Source of the DNA: Chaenocephalus aceratus
Taxonomy: Eukaryota > Chordata > Actinopteri > Perciformes > Channichthyidae
Assembly: GCA_023974075.1 (NCBI GenBank)
Contig: CM043801.1
Span: 25,373,236-25,437,235 of the forward strand
Length of the DNA stretch: 64,000 nucleotides
Direction: 5' to 3'
Part shown: positions 1 to 12,400 of the stretch, in pieces
Position numbering within the stretch: the stretch's first letter is position 1
How the letters are laid out: each line of letters opens with the position of its first letter
Made by a program: the position numbers and the translations under genes
Notes under the pieces: model-generated
Seen by the model: only the letters and a program-made list of their open reading frames with translations
Told to the model about the DNA's origin: nothing
The model's database searches: none

Positions 1-349
1 AAGAAACGCGCTACCATGGAAATCGAACAATGGTGTAGCTGTATTAAAGTCCGAGTGGAAACAGTCCTGAATAAATCAGATTTTGTCAGAAATCAGGAGA
101 AATATGACCCCGGGAGGAAACCGGGAGAGGGCAATAAAATCGGGAGTCTCGGGAGGGTTGGCAAGTATGCTCATGACAAAGGGATAGCATCAAGACTTAC
201 CGTGTTTGTCATACGTCAGTTGCTGATCTTTTCTTGACATTCACTTTTTAACTTGGTGCTAGTCTTAGTTTTCTTTGGAAGTATTGACTAGATTGGTAAC
301 TCTATCTTAGAGATGTAACTTCATCTTTTTTGTAATTGTACTCCTGCAG
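1..349. other. Intronic sequence of efcab14
   Basis: No exon is visible here. The stretch ends in a normal splice acceptor (cag at 347-349) that leads into the first recognisable efcab14 exon. A 73-codon open frame at 16-237 has no family resemblance and is taken as chance. Confidence 0.6.
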
Positions 350-3300
350 ATCAGTTTGCTGGACTCAGCTGTAAACCATTTAAAGGTCAACTTGAAATCA
401 GCTGCTGACTTAGTCAGCCTTCCCACTACAGTTGAAGAGCTTCAAAAGGTAAAAGCAAAAAGAATTGGATGGATGAAATCTGCTTGAGAATCTTTATCAA
501 CGGATATTCTATGTGTTGTACTGATTTTCACAATTGACCTGGAAGTGTGTTTTTTGTTTTCCAGAGTGTTGCTACAATTGGCAGCACACTAACAAGTGTA
601 CAGCACGATGTGAAGACTATGCAGGCTGTTTTTGAGCAGCAGAAGAAAGATGAAGAGTTGAAGAAAGCAATGGTAAATTCAAGCTAATTTCGAATAGGTC
701 CTTATTTAAACTTTGAGATTATTAAATCTCTTATTTGTTCTTGCCTTGCAAAGTGAATGTGACATACTTTAAAAGTCTCACATATTAAGTTTGTGGTAAT
801 TTAATCATCAGTTGTTTAGCTCAGAATGGATCAACACAGTATATGTGCCGTGCAGTCAATGATGACTGTTGTTTGTGAAGAGATGTAGAACAATCATAGC
901 CACTAGACTTTCTGTTCATTCTTCCAATTGTGTAATACATTCGTAAGATCTCGATGCAGTGTGTTGGGCAGATGACAGCCATCACAGAGGATTCTGAAGC
1001 TGTGCTCCTTTTGTAAATAGTAAATAGGGCTGCAAGCTCAAGTGTTTTGCACATGAGCAAAGCACATGTATTTTTCATGAGCCGAATTCAAAGATTTCAC
1101 TTATTTTGTGTGACAGCCTGTCTTTTTTCATTACATCTCTACCCTCACTTCAAATATAGCTCACGGCTGCAGTTCTCATTTATTATTAATGCTCAAACGT
1201 ATGGAGAGCAGTGTTTAGAAAACAAGTTAACAGTGCGTTGTGCTTAAGTGGATTAGTTCAGTAACTTGGCGTGCCTAATGTACTGCTGAGAAATGTTGCT
1301 TTTGTGCATATTCAGCTCACTCCATTTTGATGCAAATCTTTCTCCATATGGCCAAAGTCTTTCTGTTGATTACATTTCAGTTGATCTGCCCAACTGTGGC
1401 GCTTTTCCAGAAATTGAATCCGCGGTGAACTTTGCCACTCTCAGATTAACGTGTAATGTTTATTTGTTTACTCACGCATGCAAAAATGTTTTTGCAATTT
1501 CTGTCGGGCTTACATTGACAGAGCAGTCGGGCTTAGAAGGTCCTGTCATTTATTGGATTCTCGCGTTGGGTTTCCATTCATAATTCATGAAACAAGTGCC
1601 AATCTATTTTGGGATCTTAGATGCTTTAGTTTGTTGAGGGAAACTAGGTCAAATATCTGAGACAACTGCAGAATGTTTTCTCCATTTTTCATAAGGAAAA
1701 TAGGATGGGTAAAGAGGATCAGCAAATAATAATAATCCTAAACTACATCATTTTCAGCAATTTAGTCAGTGATGAATTGCTAGCTGACTGTGATGTCCAT
1801 AGTCCATTTGTTTGGCCTGGATGTCTACAATTCACATAAACACATAGAAATGTCTGCTTGAATACATGAACTGCATGTTGCTTTACATGTATATTTCTTG
1901 TCATAGGAAATAACAGACCTGAGAAAAGCAGTAGGTGAGGCGAACAAGACCGAGGAGCTGCGTCACACACAGACTGACGGGCAGATCCACATCCTCCTCT
2001 CTACGGTCGCAGAGCTTCAGCAGAGAGTGTTGTCGTTAGAGAACGGGTCAAAACAAAGCGTGAGTAATATGAAGCTTCTACGTTTATTTCTGCATTTAAA
2101 AGTATGCATGTTGATCACTGACTTCAAAGGTAAAAGAGAACTCAATGCACTTTACATCCGCTTCACTGTCAAAGGTGAATGACGCAGCAGCCATCAGCAG
2201 TGAAAGTCCAACAACAGAAGTTATTAAAGAAGCTACTACAACCAAAGCAACACCTGAGGACGTGCAAGGTACACTGTAGGATAGATCACTTTATTACAGG
2301 GTCTTTATTTTGCCCCTTGTTATCTGTTTAATACCTTTTCCTCCCCTTTTCTTTACAGAGCTGTCCACCCCACTGACAGAGCCTCATACAAGCAGACGCC
2401 CACGCTTTCTAACTCCAAACCGTGCTAAGAGAGAGGCTTTGAAACCATGCCCAAGGAGGGTGGTCCTGTATGGTATCCGCTCTCTGAAAGGTGCAAACTA
2501 CTACTCCAATTTGATAGCTAAGCTTTTATTAAATAAAAAGTTTGGTAAATACACATATTTGCTTTCTTGCTGGGATCGAAATGAGTCTCATGGCATCCAG
2601 TAAACATAAGGCTTTGATATATGAAGTCTCCTCTAGTTGCCTGGCAACCACACTGTGATGACAAGACTTTGTGTAGTCACTGCTCCAATTTAAGAAATGC
2701 TCTGCAAACCCCATTAAAAGTTAACTTGCAGTCCGTACATACAAGCAAAGGAGCTATAACAACATCAAAGAACTGGCTCTTCAAATGTTCATTTATTTAT
2801 TCTAGTAACAAACATCACAAAACTTAAATATAAATGTATATTTTGTTGGGTTTCTACTCAGTGTGCCGTGTGCAATTGTTTGTCTTTTTTTCGACTGTTT
2901 ATTTGCATATCACAATGCAACTTTAAAGGTGCTTCCCGCATCTTGCTAAACTGTGTGTACTGCTCTAGTTGGGTTAATAGGCAATTTGGCCTTTCATTAT
3001 TGGCTAATAATTGATTGCCTATAATTGCATTATCGGATCAATACATAGTAGTATACATTTCCCCCTCATTTTCTGTCTTGATGCATATTTAACAGACAGA
3101 CATGATATGAGTCAAATTAATCTCTGCAAGAAAGGCTTCAAAATTGTACGATGAATATTTTCAGTTTTGCAAAGTGCCATTTCAAGAGTGCAGAGCTCTC
3201 TTTTTGATTATTATATTATTCTTTTCCCAGAGTTGGAGGACTTCTACCAGCAGGAAGGCGTCGGGCGTGATTCGCCCGGATTGACCTACCGCAGCCTGAG

Positions 3301-3406
3301 GGAAATAATTGGAACATCTACTACTGCTCGTACCATGGAGTGTTTTGACAATGACGGAGACAAGAGGTACTCCCTGATGGAGCTGAGAGCTGCTGTAGGT
3401 TGGTGA
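350..3406 (+). CDS. efcab14: EFCAB14 (EF-hand domain protein 14), 3' part
   Basis: Six exons join in one frame: 350-448, 565-672, 1907-2059, 2175-2268, 2359-2490 and 3231-3406. They give the last 253 residues; the start lies upstream of the window. The first three exons encode a heptad-rich coiled coil (LLDSAVNHLK, VEELQK, LQQRVLSLE). The last exon holds one EF-hand whose 12-residue loop begins DNDGDKRYS and ends in Glu, so the Ca2+ ligands at loop positions 1, 3, 5 and 12 are present. The protein stops a few residues after the loop. The combination of an N-terminal coiled coil and a C-terminal EF-hand fits EFCAB14 (KIAA0494), whose function is poorly known. All junctions are GT-AG and phases agree. 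The gene is convergent with znf830. The identity comes from memory of the family, not from a search. Confidence 0.85.
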
Positions 3407-4813
3407 GCACATCATCACTGACAGTAGTGAACAGTATTGAATACCCAGCGGGATCTGGTAGTTTGAAGTTCCTGACCCTTTTCTGTAATTGCTGCACTTT
3501 TGTGAACTGTATATTTATCCTTCTGATTGTGGAACAGTGGTGCAGGCATGCCCCATTCTCACACATCCTGGTTTGTCTCATCACAATCTAATTCATGAGC
3601 CATCCTCTTATATTTTTAAATGAACGACCTGTATACAGTATATTCTGCTTTGATTTTAGAAGATTTCTTGGATTACATGAAATAAAAACGGGGGAAGTGT
3701 TTAGAATTATTTTGAATCCTGTTTTCCACCCTTAATTCTCAGACTTCCGGTTTTCAGTTTTCATTTTATTGTCAGTCTGTTCCATCTCGATGTAACTTTT
3801 TTGTGTATTAAGATTTCCTGGAGGCTGTAATGGTCAGCCTATTACCCCACCCATCAAAACTAACACCTGGTAGAACTCACCTGAACCTGGTCCTAACTTA
3901 ACTGAAACACACAGTTGAGCATAAGAGAATGGATTATCTACGCTCTTTCCTAAGCTAACAACCGTTTCTGCGTGGTGTTTTTTAAGTTCTATTCTATTTT
4001 CAGTTAGTTACTACAATGTAATTGTATTTAGTCCATCTGTACAATTGTTTTTTTTTTTTTTTTGCAGCTTTCAGTTTAACCAGTTTTGAAGGGCTATGAA
4101 CACTTTCATAAGGGTTGAGTAGTTACTCGTATGTAGCAATAACAAACTGACATAGATATTGCTTGTTCAAATTTGCAGTAGACAGAAAGCACAGCTAGCT
4201 CACAATATTTTACAGGTAGTATTAGAAGCACTGACCATCACTCTTTATTTGATTCATTTGATTCCATTTTTATGGGCCTAGTAATGGTGTATTTACATTA
4301 CAAATGTGTCATACTTATACTCTGTAAAGATGGTTTGAATGTATTCTCACAAATCATGTTGTGAGGGGGTTGGTAACATTTTCTTTAGTCTTAATCTCAA
4401 CATTGTACATTCTTTTTTAAATAATTATCTTGTGCTTTGCATGTTGCTTATATTGTAACATGAACACATTATTTATAAACTTAACATAGTCGACTTCTTG
4501 TTTTTGCAGGACAATGTAACAGCTTTGACCATAATGACATGTTGGGTCCATGCTGCTGCTGTAAATGGGGAGATTTTATGAATGTGTTTGTGTGTGAGCA
4601 CCAATGAATAAACAAAGTTAACAAGTTTGATTTCCATTTGGTTCCTTTTAGTGATGAAATGACAACTTTTCTACAAATGTTTCACATCACAGCATCACAT
4701 TTATTTCAGTTTGAAATATACAAAAAGGAGGTGACACTGTTTTATCAAACATATTTACAATTGTTGGATTACTGACAGACTTACACACATGGCTTTTTTC
4801 TCAATGTTATCAC
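3407..4813. other. Facing 3' UTRs of efcab14 and znf830
   Basis: There is no coding sequence. A polyadenylation signal AATAAA lies at 4606-4611 on plus (efcab14), and another on minus reads from 4705 to 4700 (znf830). The two predicted 3' ends lie within about 100 bases of each other. An earlier AATAAA near 3682 could give a shorter efcab14 transcript. A run of about 17 T sits at 4050-4066. Confidence 0.6.
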
Positions 4814-5818
4814 TCAAGCCAGTGCCCCTTTAGCCCTCCAGTCCCCGGACAGAAGCCCCATCAGCACCTCTTCATCCTCTTCTTCCTCGTCGCTGGCATC
4901 GACCTCCATACTTTCATCTTTTTGTGGCTGATTCCTTTTCACCACATCTCGCTTATCTCTTAGTAATTCAACCCTCCTGTAACACTCCATCTGTTCATCA
5001 ATTTCGTCAATCTGCCTTTCCAGGCGACCCTCCTCGTCGTCCTCCGCCACGATGGCTTCAGATTTTGTGTTCACCTGTCGGATCTCCTTTTGAAACTCAT
5101 CCCACTCCTTGTCCATTTGATCTTTGGGTGCGTCAACATTGCGCACTTTAGCATCTCTCACAGGGTCGTCGAAGAAGCCCTCTGGCAGTGCTTCGGCTGA
5201 GTTGTCCTTCTTCTCTGTGCTCTTCTCCTGCCCGTCTGCTTTGAGGATGGATCCTGAGTGAGAGACGGCAGGTGTGGATGGGATGGAGCTGTCAAAGAAA
5301 TCGTCAGGTAGTCCCGCAGATTCTTTCTTTTGGGGAGCGGGAGTTGATGAAGTTCCTGCCTCTCCAGCATCTTCTTCCATCTCATCATCTTCATCATAAA
5401 CTCCAGCCAACAGACTCAGTCCTGCAGATTTTTGCATAGAAACCGGTGCGTGGGGTTTCTTAAAGACATCGTCTGATAGCACTGAAGATGAAGGTTTCGC
5501 TTTTTTCCCGCTGTCGTCCTCGGTGTCCAGTGCTTTTCTCTTCCCCGGTTGTATCTGTGGTGTCGCTGGTTGACTTTTTCCTGACTTAAGCTCGGCAACT
5601 TTCTCTTTGTGCGGTTTTCCAAGAACATGCGCAGGCCACAGTAGCTCGGACTTCACCTGCACATTGCACAGTAAACAACTGAGGTGCCCGAGACTGTTGT
5701 ACTTAGCAAAAGGAGACTCCACGCGCTTCTTGTCCGTTGTTTGCCTCTGTTTTACCCTCATTAAGCGTCGCAGTTCCTCCTGATTTACAACTTTCTTCCC
5801 CTTCTTTGAGGACGCCAT
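4814..5818 (-). CDS. znf830: ZNF830 (CCDC16/OMCG1) zinc-finger splicing factor
   Basis: A single uninterrupted 334-codon frame starts at the first ATG (5818), and there are no introns, as in other vertebrate ZNF830 genes. The N-terminus is lysine-rich ([19 protein letters not shown]). It is followed at about residues 47-75 by one C2H2 finger of the matrin/U1 type (CLLC, then H and H in HVLGKPH). Next come a low-complexity acidic middle with repeated FFDD/FFDS motifs ([18 protein letters not shown]) and a coiled-coil stretch ([21 protein letters not shown]). The C-terminus is a poly-acidic tail ending [13 protein letters not shown]830 is known as a nuclear protein of the XAB2-containing complex, with roles in pre-mRNA splicing and genome stability. 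It is slightly shorter than the human protein (about 370 aa). It shares a roughly 620-bp upstream region with divergent ankrd13c. Confidence 0.93.
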   Translation of the reverse strand: MASSKKGKKVVNQEELRRLMRVKQRQTTDKKRVESPFAKYNSLGHLSCLLCNVQVKSELLWPAHVLGKPHKEKVAELKSGKSQPATPQIQPGKRKALDTEDDSGKKAKPSSSVLSDDVFKKPHAPVSMQKSAGLSLLAGVYDEDDEMEEDAGEAGTSSTPAPQKKESAGLPDDFFDSSIPSTPAVSHSGSILKADGQEKSTEKKDNSAEALPEGFFDDPVRDAKVRNVDAPKDQMDKEWDEFQKEIRQVNTKSEAIVAEDDEEGRLERQIDEIDEQMECYRRVELLRDKRDVVKRNQPQKDESMEVDASDEEEEDEEVLMGLLSGDWRAKGALA

Positions 5819-6436
5819 TCTTCAAAACAACGTAGCTTGTTAGCTAGCTAGCTTCTTGCTTTTGCAGTGAATGCGTCTCGTTAAGATGACATCAACGGCA
5901 TGAACTCTCGTCAAACTGTGTGTTTTAGAAAAATCTCGCGATATTTTCCACTCGCAGTAAGCTAGCAGGGATGTTAGCTCAGCTGGTTTATTGTACCATC
6001 CAGTCCGCCTGAATTTCGCCGCAAAGCGACCTGAATCGATACCATTTGATAACCTATATCCACGCAGGGGTAGAGAAAATTATGTAGTCGTTTGGTATTC
6101 GTTGTAATCCTTAGCTGTATGTTGATTTAGTGCGTGTGTGTTGTGTTATGTTAGACATTATTTGTGTGTTTTCATCGCCGCACCCACCATATTTATTTTT
6201 TATTGTGGGCTAGCTAGCGAACATTTGCTGGAAGCTAACACTGGCTCTGGAGCAGCAGGTGTACGATTATTTGAATAACAGAGAGCGCCCAACCATCTAC
6301 TAGAAAAGCATCGCTGTTTGCGCAATTTGTTTACAAGATCATTTGACATCATATTTGATTCAGATTGATGCCACATTTTGACCAGATTAAGCCCATTAAC
6401 GTTAATTTGTTAGCCGGTTAACGCGCGGTAGTCATC
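5819..6436. promoter_or_regulatory. Bidirectional promoter region, znf830 / ankrd13c
   Basis: The 618 bases between two divergent start codons hold no repeat or open frame. An 8-bp TCTCGCGA lies at 5934-5941, matching the core of the TCTCGCGAGA element known from TATA-less, often bidirectional vertebrate promoters. No TATA box is evident. Short GCTAGC palindromes occur around 5838-5850 and 6211-6217. Promoter function is inferred from gene layout and this motif. Confidence 0.6.
5934..5941. promoter_or_regulatory. TCTCGCGA core-promoter motif
   Basis: The motif lies about 120 bp upstream of the znf830 ATG and about 500 bp upstream of the ankrd13c ATG. It is the core of a known vertebrate promoter element bound by ZBTB33/BANP-type factors. 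Its function here is inferred. Confidence 0.55.
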
Positions 6437-9400
6437 ATGACAGGGGAGAAGATACGCACCATGCGAAAGGACCACAACAAACCCAACAAAAATGAGGAGA
6501 TATTGGACACGTACGATGAGACCTCAACCGGGACTATCCCTAACGGTACCGGTAACCATTTAAAATCCAACAAGGCTTTTCAGCAATCAGAGAAAACCTC
6601 GGCACTGCAACAGCAGCTCAATGAAAACAACATTAATGGAAATCCATCACCAATCGGCACCATTGTCAATGATAACAACAAGAACCCAATAATCCTGAGC
6701 ACTGAGGACTTGGACCTCCCCGTTCATGAGTGTGTGTTCAAAGGTGATGTGAGGAGGCTATCCTCTCTCATCAGGACCCACAGCATCTCTCAGAAAGATG
6801 TACATGGTGAGCTATGTTCTGTCTTTTTGAGTATGTTGTTCAAATGCATCACACAATGATGTGTATTTGTATATGTACTCGGGAGATCATCTTACGTGCT
6901 TCTCTTTCAGGGAACACACCTCTTCACCTGGCTGTGATGATGGGCCACAAAGGTAAAAGTGATAGAAAAATGTATTGTGTTGAACTAGATGTTTAATCCT
7001 ACCAGGTTATAGTCACAAAAATTAGCCAAATAAAGCTTCTTATATGGTAATTCACTGTGCTCCGTGGCATTGTTGTTATTATCTTTATTCAAGGTCTTTT
7101 GACATCCTCATTAAAGTCCCTTTTTAAAAGCACGCCAGTTTTTCTTTATTTTTCAGAGTAACCTCCATGCTCCTGTATTCATCATGTCTTACGGACTTTT
7201 GCAGTATAAGGATAGCATGTAGTTGTAAGTTTAACATAGTTGTTATCTTAAAGGTGGGGTAGGTAATTTTGGAGAAACCAGCTCGAGTGTGCTAGAATTT
7301 GAAAATACACAGGCGGAAGAAATCTGCTACTTCCTTACAGAGCCCCTCCTCCAACACACAGGAACACGCACATGACCAATGAGGGCACGAGATAAGTTTG
7401 TGCACAGATGGAAGGCTGACAGGCAGGTAGGCCATCCAGTTATTTTAGCCGGGCCGGCTAAAATGATTGGTTGTGCTTTTTACAGTGCTACGGCTTCCAC
7501 AGATGACGTTTTTTTATGGATTTTTTGTCAAAGCACTTCAGATATTCATTGCTATCGGGATGTTAAGAGCATTCCATGGAATATAACAAAAAGTGTATCT
7601 CGAGCCGGTTTCTCAAACTTACCTACCCCCACCTTTAAGGAAAACACATCACTGATTACATGCAATACAGCTGATTTAGGAAGGAAAATGTATACTTTGT
7701 TATGGATTGCAGTATAATCATGTAAAGTATATTTATACAGCCCTAAATAACAAATAAGTCCCTTCCAATCTGTACAATAAACAACACCCTCTGACCTTAG
7801 AAACATATTGATAATCAAAGGCAGAAAGGGGAAAAGAGAACTTTGTCTAAATATTGTTTTGTGTGTTCTTTCAGAATGTGCCCTCCTCCTCCTGGCCCAT
7901 AACGCTCCTGTAAAGATAAAGAACGCACAGGGGTGGAGCCCTCTAGCAGAAGCTATCAGCTACGGGGACAGGCAGATGAGTGAGTTTCTGTCAACACGGC
8001 TTTGAACCGCTGTCTGCTTTCCTGGGGTTTTCATATTTGGATGTGTTTATGGTTTCAATTTCATACCTGCAATAATATACGTATAACAGTGGGTTCGGTG
8101 ATGCATGTCTGACGGGCCGATAGTGTTACGAAGGCCTCATGGTGTCAGCTTCAGTCTCAATTTGAAGAATAGTCAGTCATTCTTACATCTGGAACTGCTT
8201 TCTGTTTGAATGCTTACATTGTATCAGCTTTGATAAATGTCAGCGCTGTGGCCGTGCTGTGTTCAGGAAGTATCTCAGATAACTCTACAGTGCTTCTGCT
8301 GTAACTTGAGGGATACAATCAGTTGGATAGCTTAGAAGAAAAAGACGTTTGATTTCAAGAGAAAGCCATATTTTTACTACTTCCATATGATGTTACTAAT
8401 GTGAGCCTCTTTGTCAAATTCCATCTTTTTTCATCTTGTATTTTGCAAATTGTTGAAAAGGGCAAACAGGGCTTGAAGTGTACAGCTTATGTGTGAACGT
8501 TTTGTGAGTGATTTAATTGTTTAAAGATAGCTATCGGGTTGTTCCAGTTTAAAAGATAAAAGTGGGGATTTTCTCTGAGCACTCATCATCCAGATGTGCT
8601 GGAACGCAGCCTGAACTCTGGCTTAGTGTGAGGCGGCCCTGACCCTCAACCTTGTTAGTATGCGTGGCAGGCTGGTCTGGGACTGGGACCAGGAATGGCG
8701 CTTTGAGAAGGTCACACCACTCGCAGGGGTGAAAGGGAGGCAGAGAGGGGGCTGGGGAAAGTCACACACATTAGCACGAATATGCAAATACAGGCATAGC
8801 GGGGGGGGTGTTTTATTCAGATGTCTGGTTAAATAAAATGCAGCACCAAACTATCTTTCTCTGAGTGAAAAGGACAAATGGAGAATAATGTGTGCTTGAA
8901 ATAAAATGTGTTGGGTACAGCTTTTCACAAAACACTGCAGTCTCGTCATCACCTTTCGCTTTTACACATGTGCACATTGCGTCAGCAGCTATGCAATGAC
9001 GAGCTGCAGCCAGCGCCTCGTCAGCACTTCTCTCCTCAGGCACGTCCAATGTTTCCCTGCTGGTGGAGATACCAGGATACCTCTGAGAAATGTTGATTTG
9101 TTGGGGTCCACGTAGGGCTGCACGATTTTGGGCAAAAATCTAATTGCGATTTTTCTGACAAATATTGCGATTCGATTTGCGATATATTTGTTTTTAAGCG
9201 ACCCAACGGAAGTTTATTGTAAAATGCGGCCATATCTCCGGCTAGGAAGGTCGTGTCAACATACTCCAGTCTCGAGCACCTCCGCAGCCCGAGCTACGAG
9301 TGAAATAACTAAACTTACATGAAACTTCCGTTAGGTTGCTTTAAAGTCAAGCTTCAGTTTAAGATTTACCCTTTTAGATGTAGAACATGTGATGGAGCAT

Positions 9401-12400
9401 TACTAACCTGACTCAGATGCTTTGTTTTACCAAACCATCTAAAGCTCCATTGGAAGCCATTTGGAAAGGGCAGGCACTTTCAAAAGCACTTGGCAGGTGA
9501 TTGGATCAATCTGTCTATCACCTTCTATCTTGGGCCACTTCTGATGGATTAACAATGGCTGGTACACATGGAGCACAGCACTTCTGATTGGTGTGGATGA
9601 CTGACACACAAGAAGAAGAAAAAAAATGTTAAAAAAAATCGCAGGCTTTGCGATTTCATAATCACATCATTTCAAATCGCGATTTCGATTTAAAATCGAT
9701 TAATCGTTCAGCCCTAGGTCCAAGTGGTGTTGCTTGTTGTGCCTGAAGCCCCGGCCACACGAGGACGAAAATGGCTAAACGCATAGGATTAACGCAAACG
9801 CAATCGCAAAAAAGCTTCCGTCCACATGCAATATTCACCGTCTGTCCGTCATCGTCTGTCCACACGAGACCGCTCCGTTTAGCTCCAACCGCTGGAGAAG
9901 CTGCAGTACATATGCAGGAGCCTGTACGTGGCGCTGTAACTTCCTCCACAAAAGCAGCGAAGAAGCATGGTTGTCATGGTTGCCCTTCTGTTTATTCTCC
10001 GCGGTGGGGGCCGAGGGAACCGGGCAGAGTTTTTCACCAGTCAGCGTGTATTAAAGAATTAGAAAAGTGCCGGTCAAAGGTCTTCTTTGTTATTTATTGA
10101 GCTTTAAAACAAATGAATAACGACTCTATATAATATAATAATAAAATACACGGAGCCTCTTTTTTTCCTCCCTCTCTTCGGACAGCGTCAGTGTCTGTCT
10201 CATGCAGCAGCTCATCCAGTAATCAGTGACCCGGCCGACAGTAAAAATAAACATATTTATAACTAGTTTAGGGAGTTTGAGAGGTGTCTCCGTCCTGTCA
10301 GATTAGACTTCACTCACGTTTAGGTCCATATCGAGAGAAAGATAAATAATCTGAATTCAGGGTGCAGTTTACTTTGACGCGGGGGTGAGCAGCAGAGGTG
10401 GGGAGAGGCGGGGCTATTGCCTCATCATTATCAGAAAATGATCGTATAGGGCGTACACACGGAGCCGCTGGACCCCCCAGAGTGTTGCGTATGCCTATCC
10501 ACCTTGGGACCCGTTATCGTTTCCTCAGTCATTTAGTGCCGTATTCGGTCGTCCTCGTGTGGCCGAACGGTCTATATGACACTAAACAGTAACGCAAACA
10601 ACCGTTTTCGTCCTCGTGTGGCCGGGGCCTGAGAGAAAGAGCTGCATCAGTTGTATCAGCTCATCTAATCAGTGCTGCTGCTGTAAAAATGTGTCTTTGG
10701 TTTCTTCTGGGGCAATAATATTAATATTTCAGTCATACTGTTGTTGTTAATACACAGTTGACTTTGTTTAGTTATATCTAGAGGTCATGTAAATGTGTAT
10801 TTATGAGGCATCATCTTTCAGGTGTACATTTATTACAGTTTTCCTGTCTTATCCTTGTTTCTTCAGTCACAGCAATACTGCGGAAATTAAAGCAGCAATC
10901 CAGGGAGAGCGTGGAGGATAAGAGGCCAAAACTACTGAAAGCTCTAAAGGAGGTTTGCCACTTATTTTATTCATTGGCTCTTCAAAATCACTGCAGGCTT
11001 TGCAATAATGACTTTTGCCTGTCCTTGGGTATGCTTATTAACTGCTGAAATGCACAATGTGGAATATTCACTGTGCTGTGCTACTTTTTATGACCTGTGA
11101 CATATTTGTGTTTTTTCTGCAGCTTGGTGACTTTTATCTGGAGCTGCATTGGGACTTTCAGAGCTGGGGTGAGTTTCCTATTTCACACAAAGAAAAGTTC
11201 AGATACCGTTAAACATTGATAAGACCGGCCTTGACTTGAAATCACTTTGCTGCATTCTTAAAATGAGGCTGAATTGGTCAGCTGTTGCCTTACTGAATGC
11301 TCTTTTTAAAGAGGACTGTTGTTTCTTAGGCTTTAAATAAAATACTTGTTGTTATTCACACTATCGTTTATATATCAGTGCCGTTGTTGTCCCGGATGCT
11401 GCCATCTGATGCTTGTAAAATCTACAAGCAGGGCCTTAACATCAGGTAAAACAGTTTGAAAGAATGTCATTCACTGTGTGTTTTAAATAGTTGATATCCA
11501 GGTCGAGGACTTATTTTAGATTTAAAAAGTAGGACGGAACACTCTTCACACACTCTCTCCACTCTTGATTTAGACTTGACACCACTCTCATAGACTTCAC
11601 TGATATGAAGTGTCAGCGCGGAGATCTCAGCTTCATTTTCAACGGCGAGGCCGAACCCTCCCAGTCTTTTGTGGTTCTGGACAATGAAGCAAAAGTGTAC
11701 CAAAGAATACACCACGAGGTGAGGCAGTGGTACAACCAGACCTGTGTCTTCAGCTGTTTGATATGGACAGCAACGCCTAACTGTCATTGTTTGTTCCACC
11801 AAGGAGTCAGAGATGGAGACCGAGGAGGAGGTGGACATTCTGATGGGCAGTGACGTCTACTCTGCCACTCTGTCCACTAAGTCCATCAGTTTCTCTCGCA
11901 GTCAGATCGGCTGGCTGTTCAGAGAGGATAAAACAGTAAGCTTTATGGGACAAACCATTACTAAAGCTGACTACACATCCAACAACATAACATAACCATG
12001 TAAAAAATGTTTACAGTAGCTTTTTTTAAACACAGTTCACAAAGCCATGGCATGGTTGAACTATATAAACTAAAGGCACATTAGATTGTGATTAAATATT
12101 AAAACATTGCATGTAGGCAGGTCATTGAGGGTTGTTTTAAGCTTAAATTCTATTCAAATTGTCATAATAATAATAATAATAATAATAATTCCTTACATTT
12201 ATTATAGCGCTTTTTCAATGACTCAAAGCGCTTTACATATACACACATTACACATATATCATACATGCAATGGTCAGATACTGTGGACAATACAACAGGA
12301 GCAAGTGCAGGTGAAGTGTCTTGCCCAAGGACACATGGTCATGGTCTGCTAATCCTCCCAAACATATAATGTAAATGCGGCCTGGTTGTTTAGATCAACG

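Noticed and set aside
16..237. 73-codon frame at the window edge as an efcab14 exon
   Set aside because: It shows no splice structure consistent with the next exon and no similarity to the coiled coil.
7379..7717. 112-codon frame in ankrd13c intron 2
   Set aside because: It lies largely inside the TTAA-flanked MITE and in intronic sequence, with no protein resemblance.
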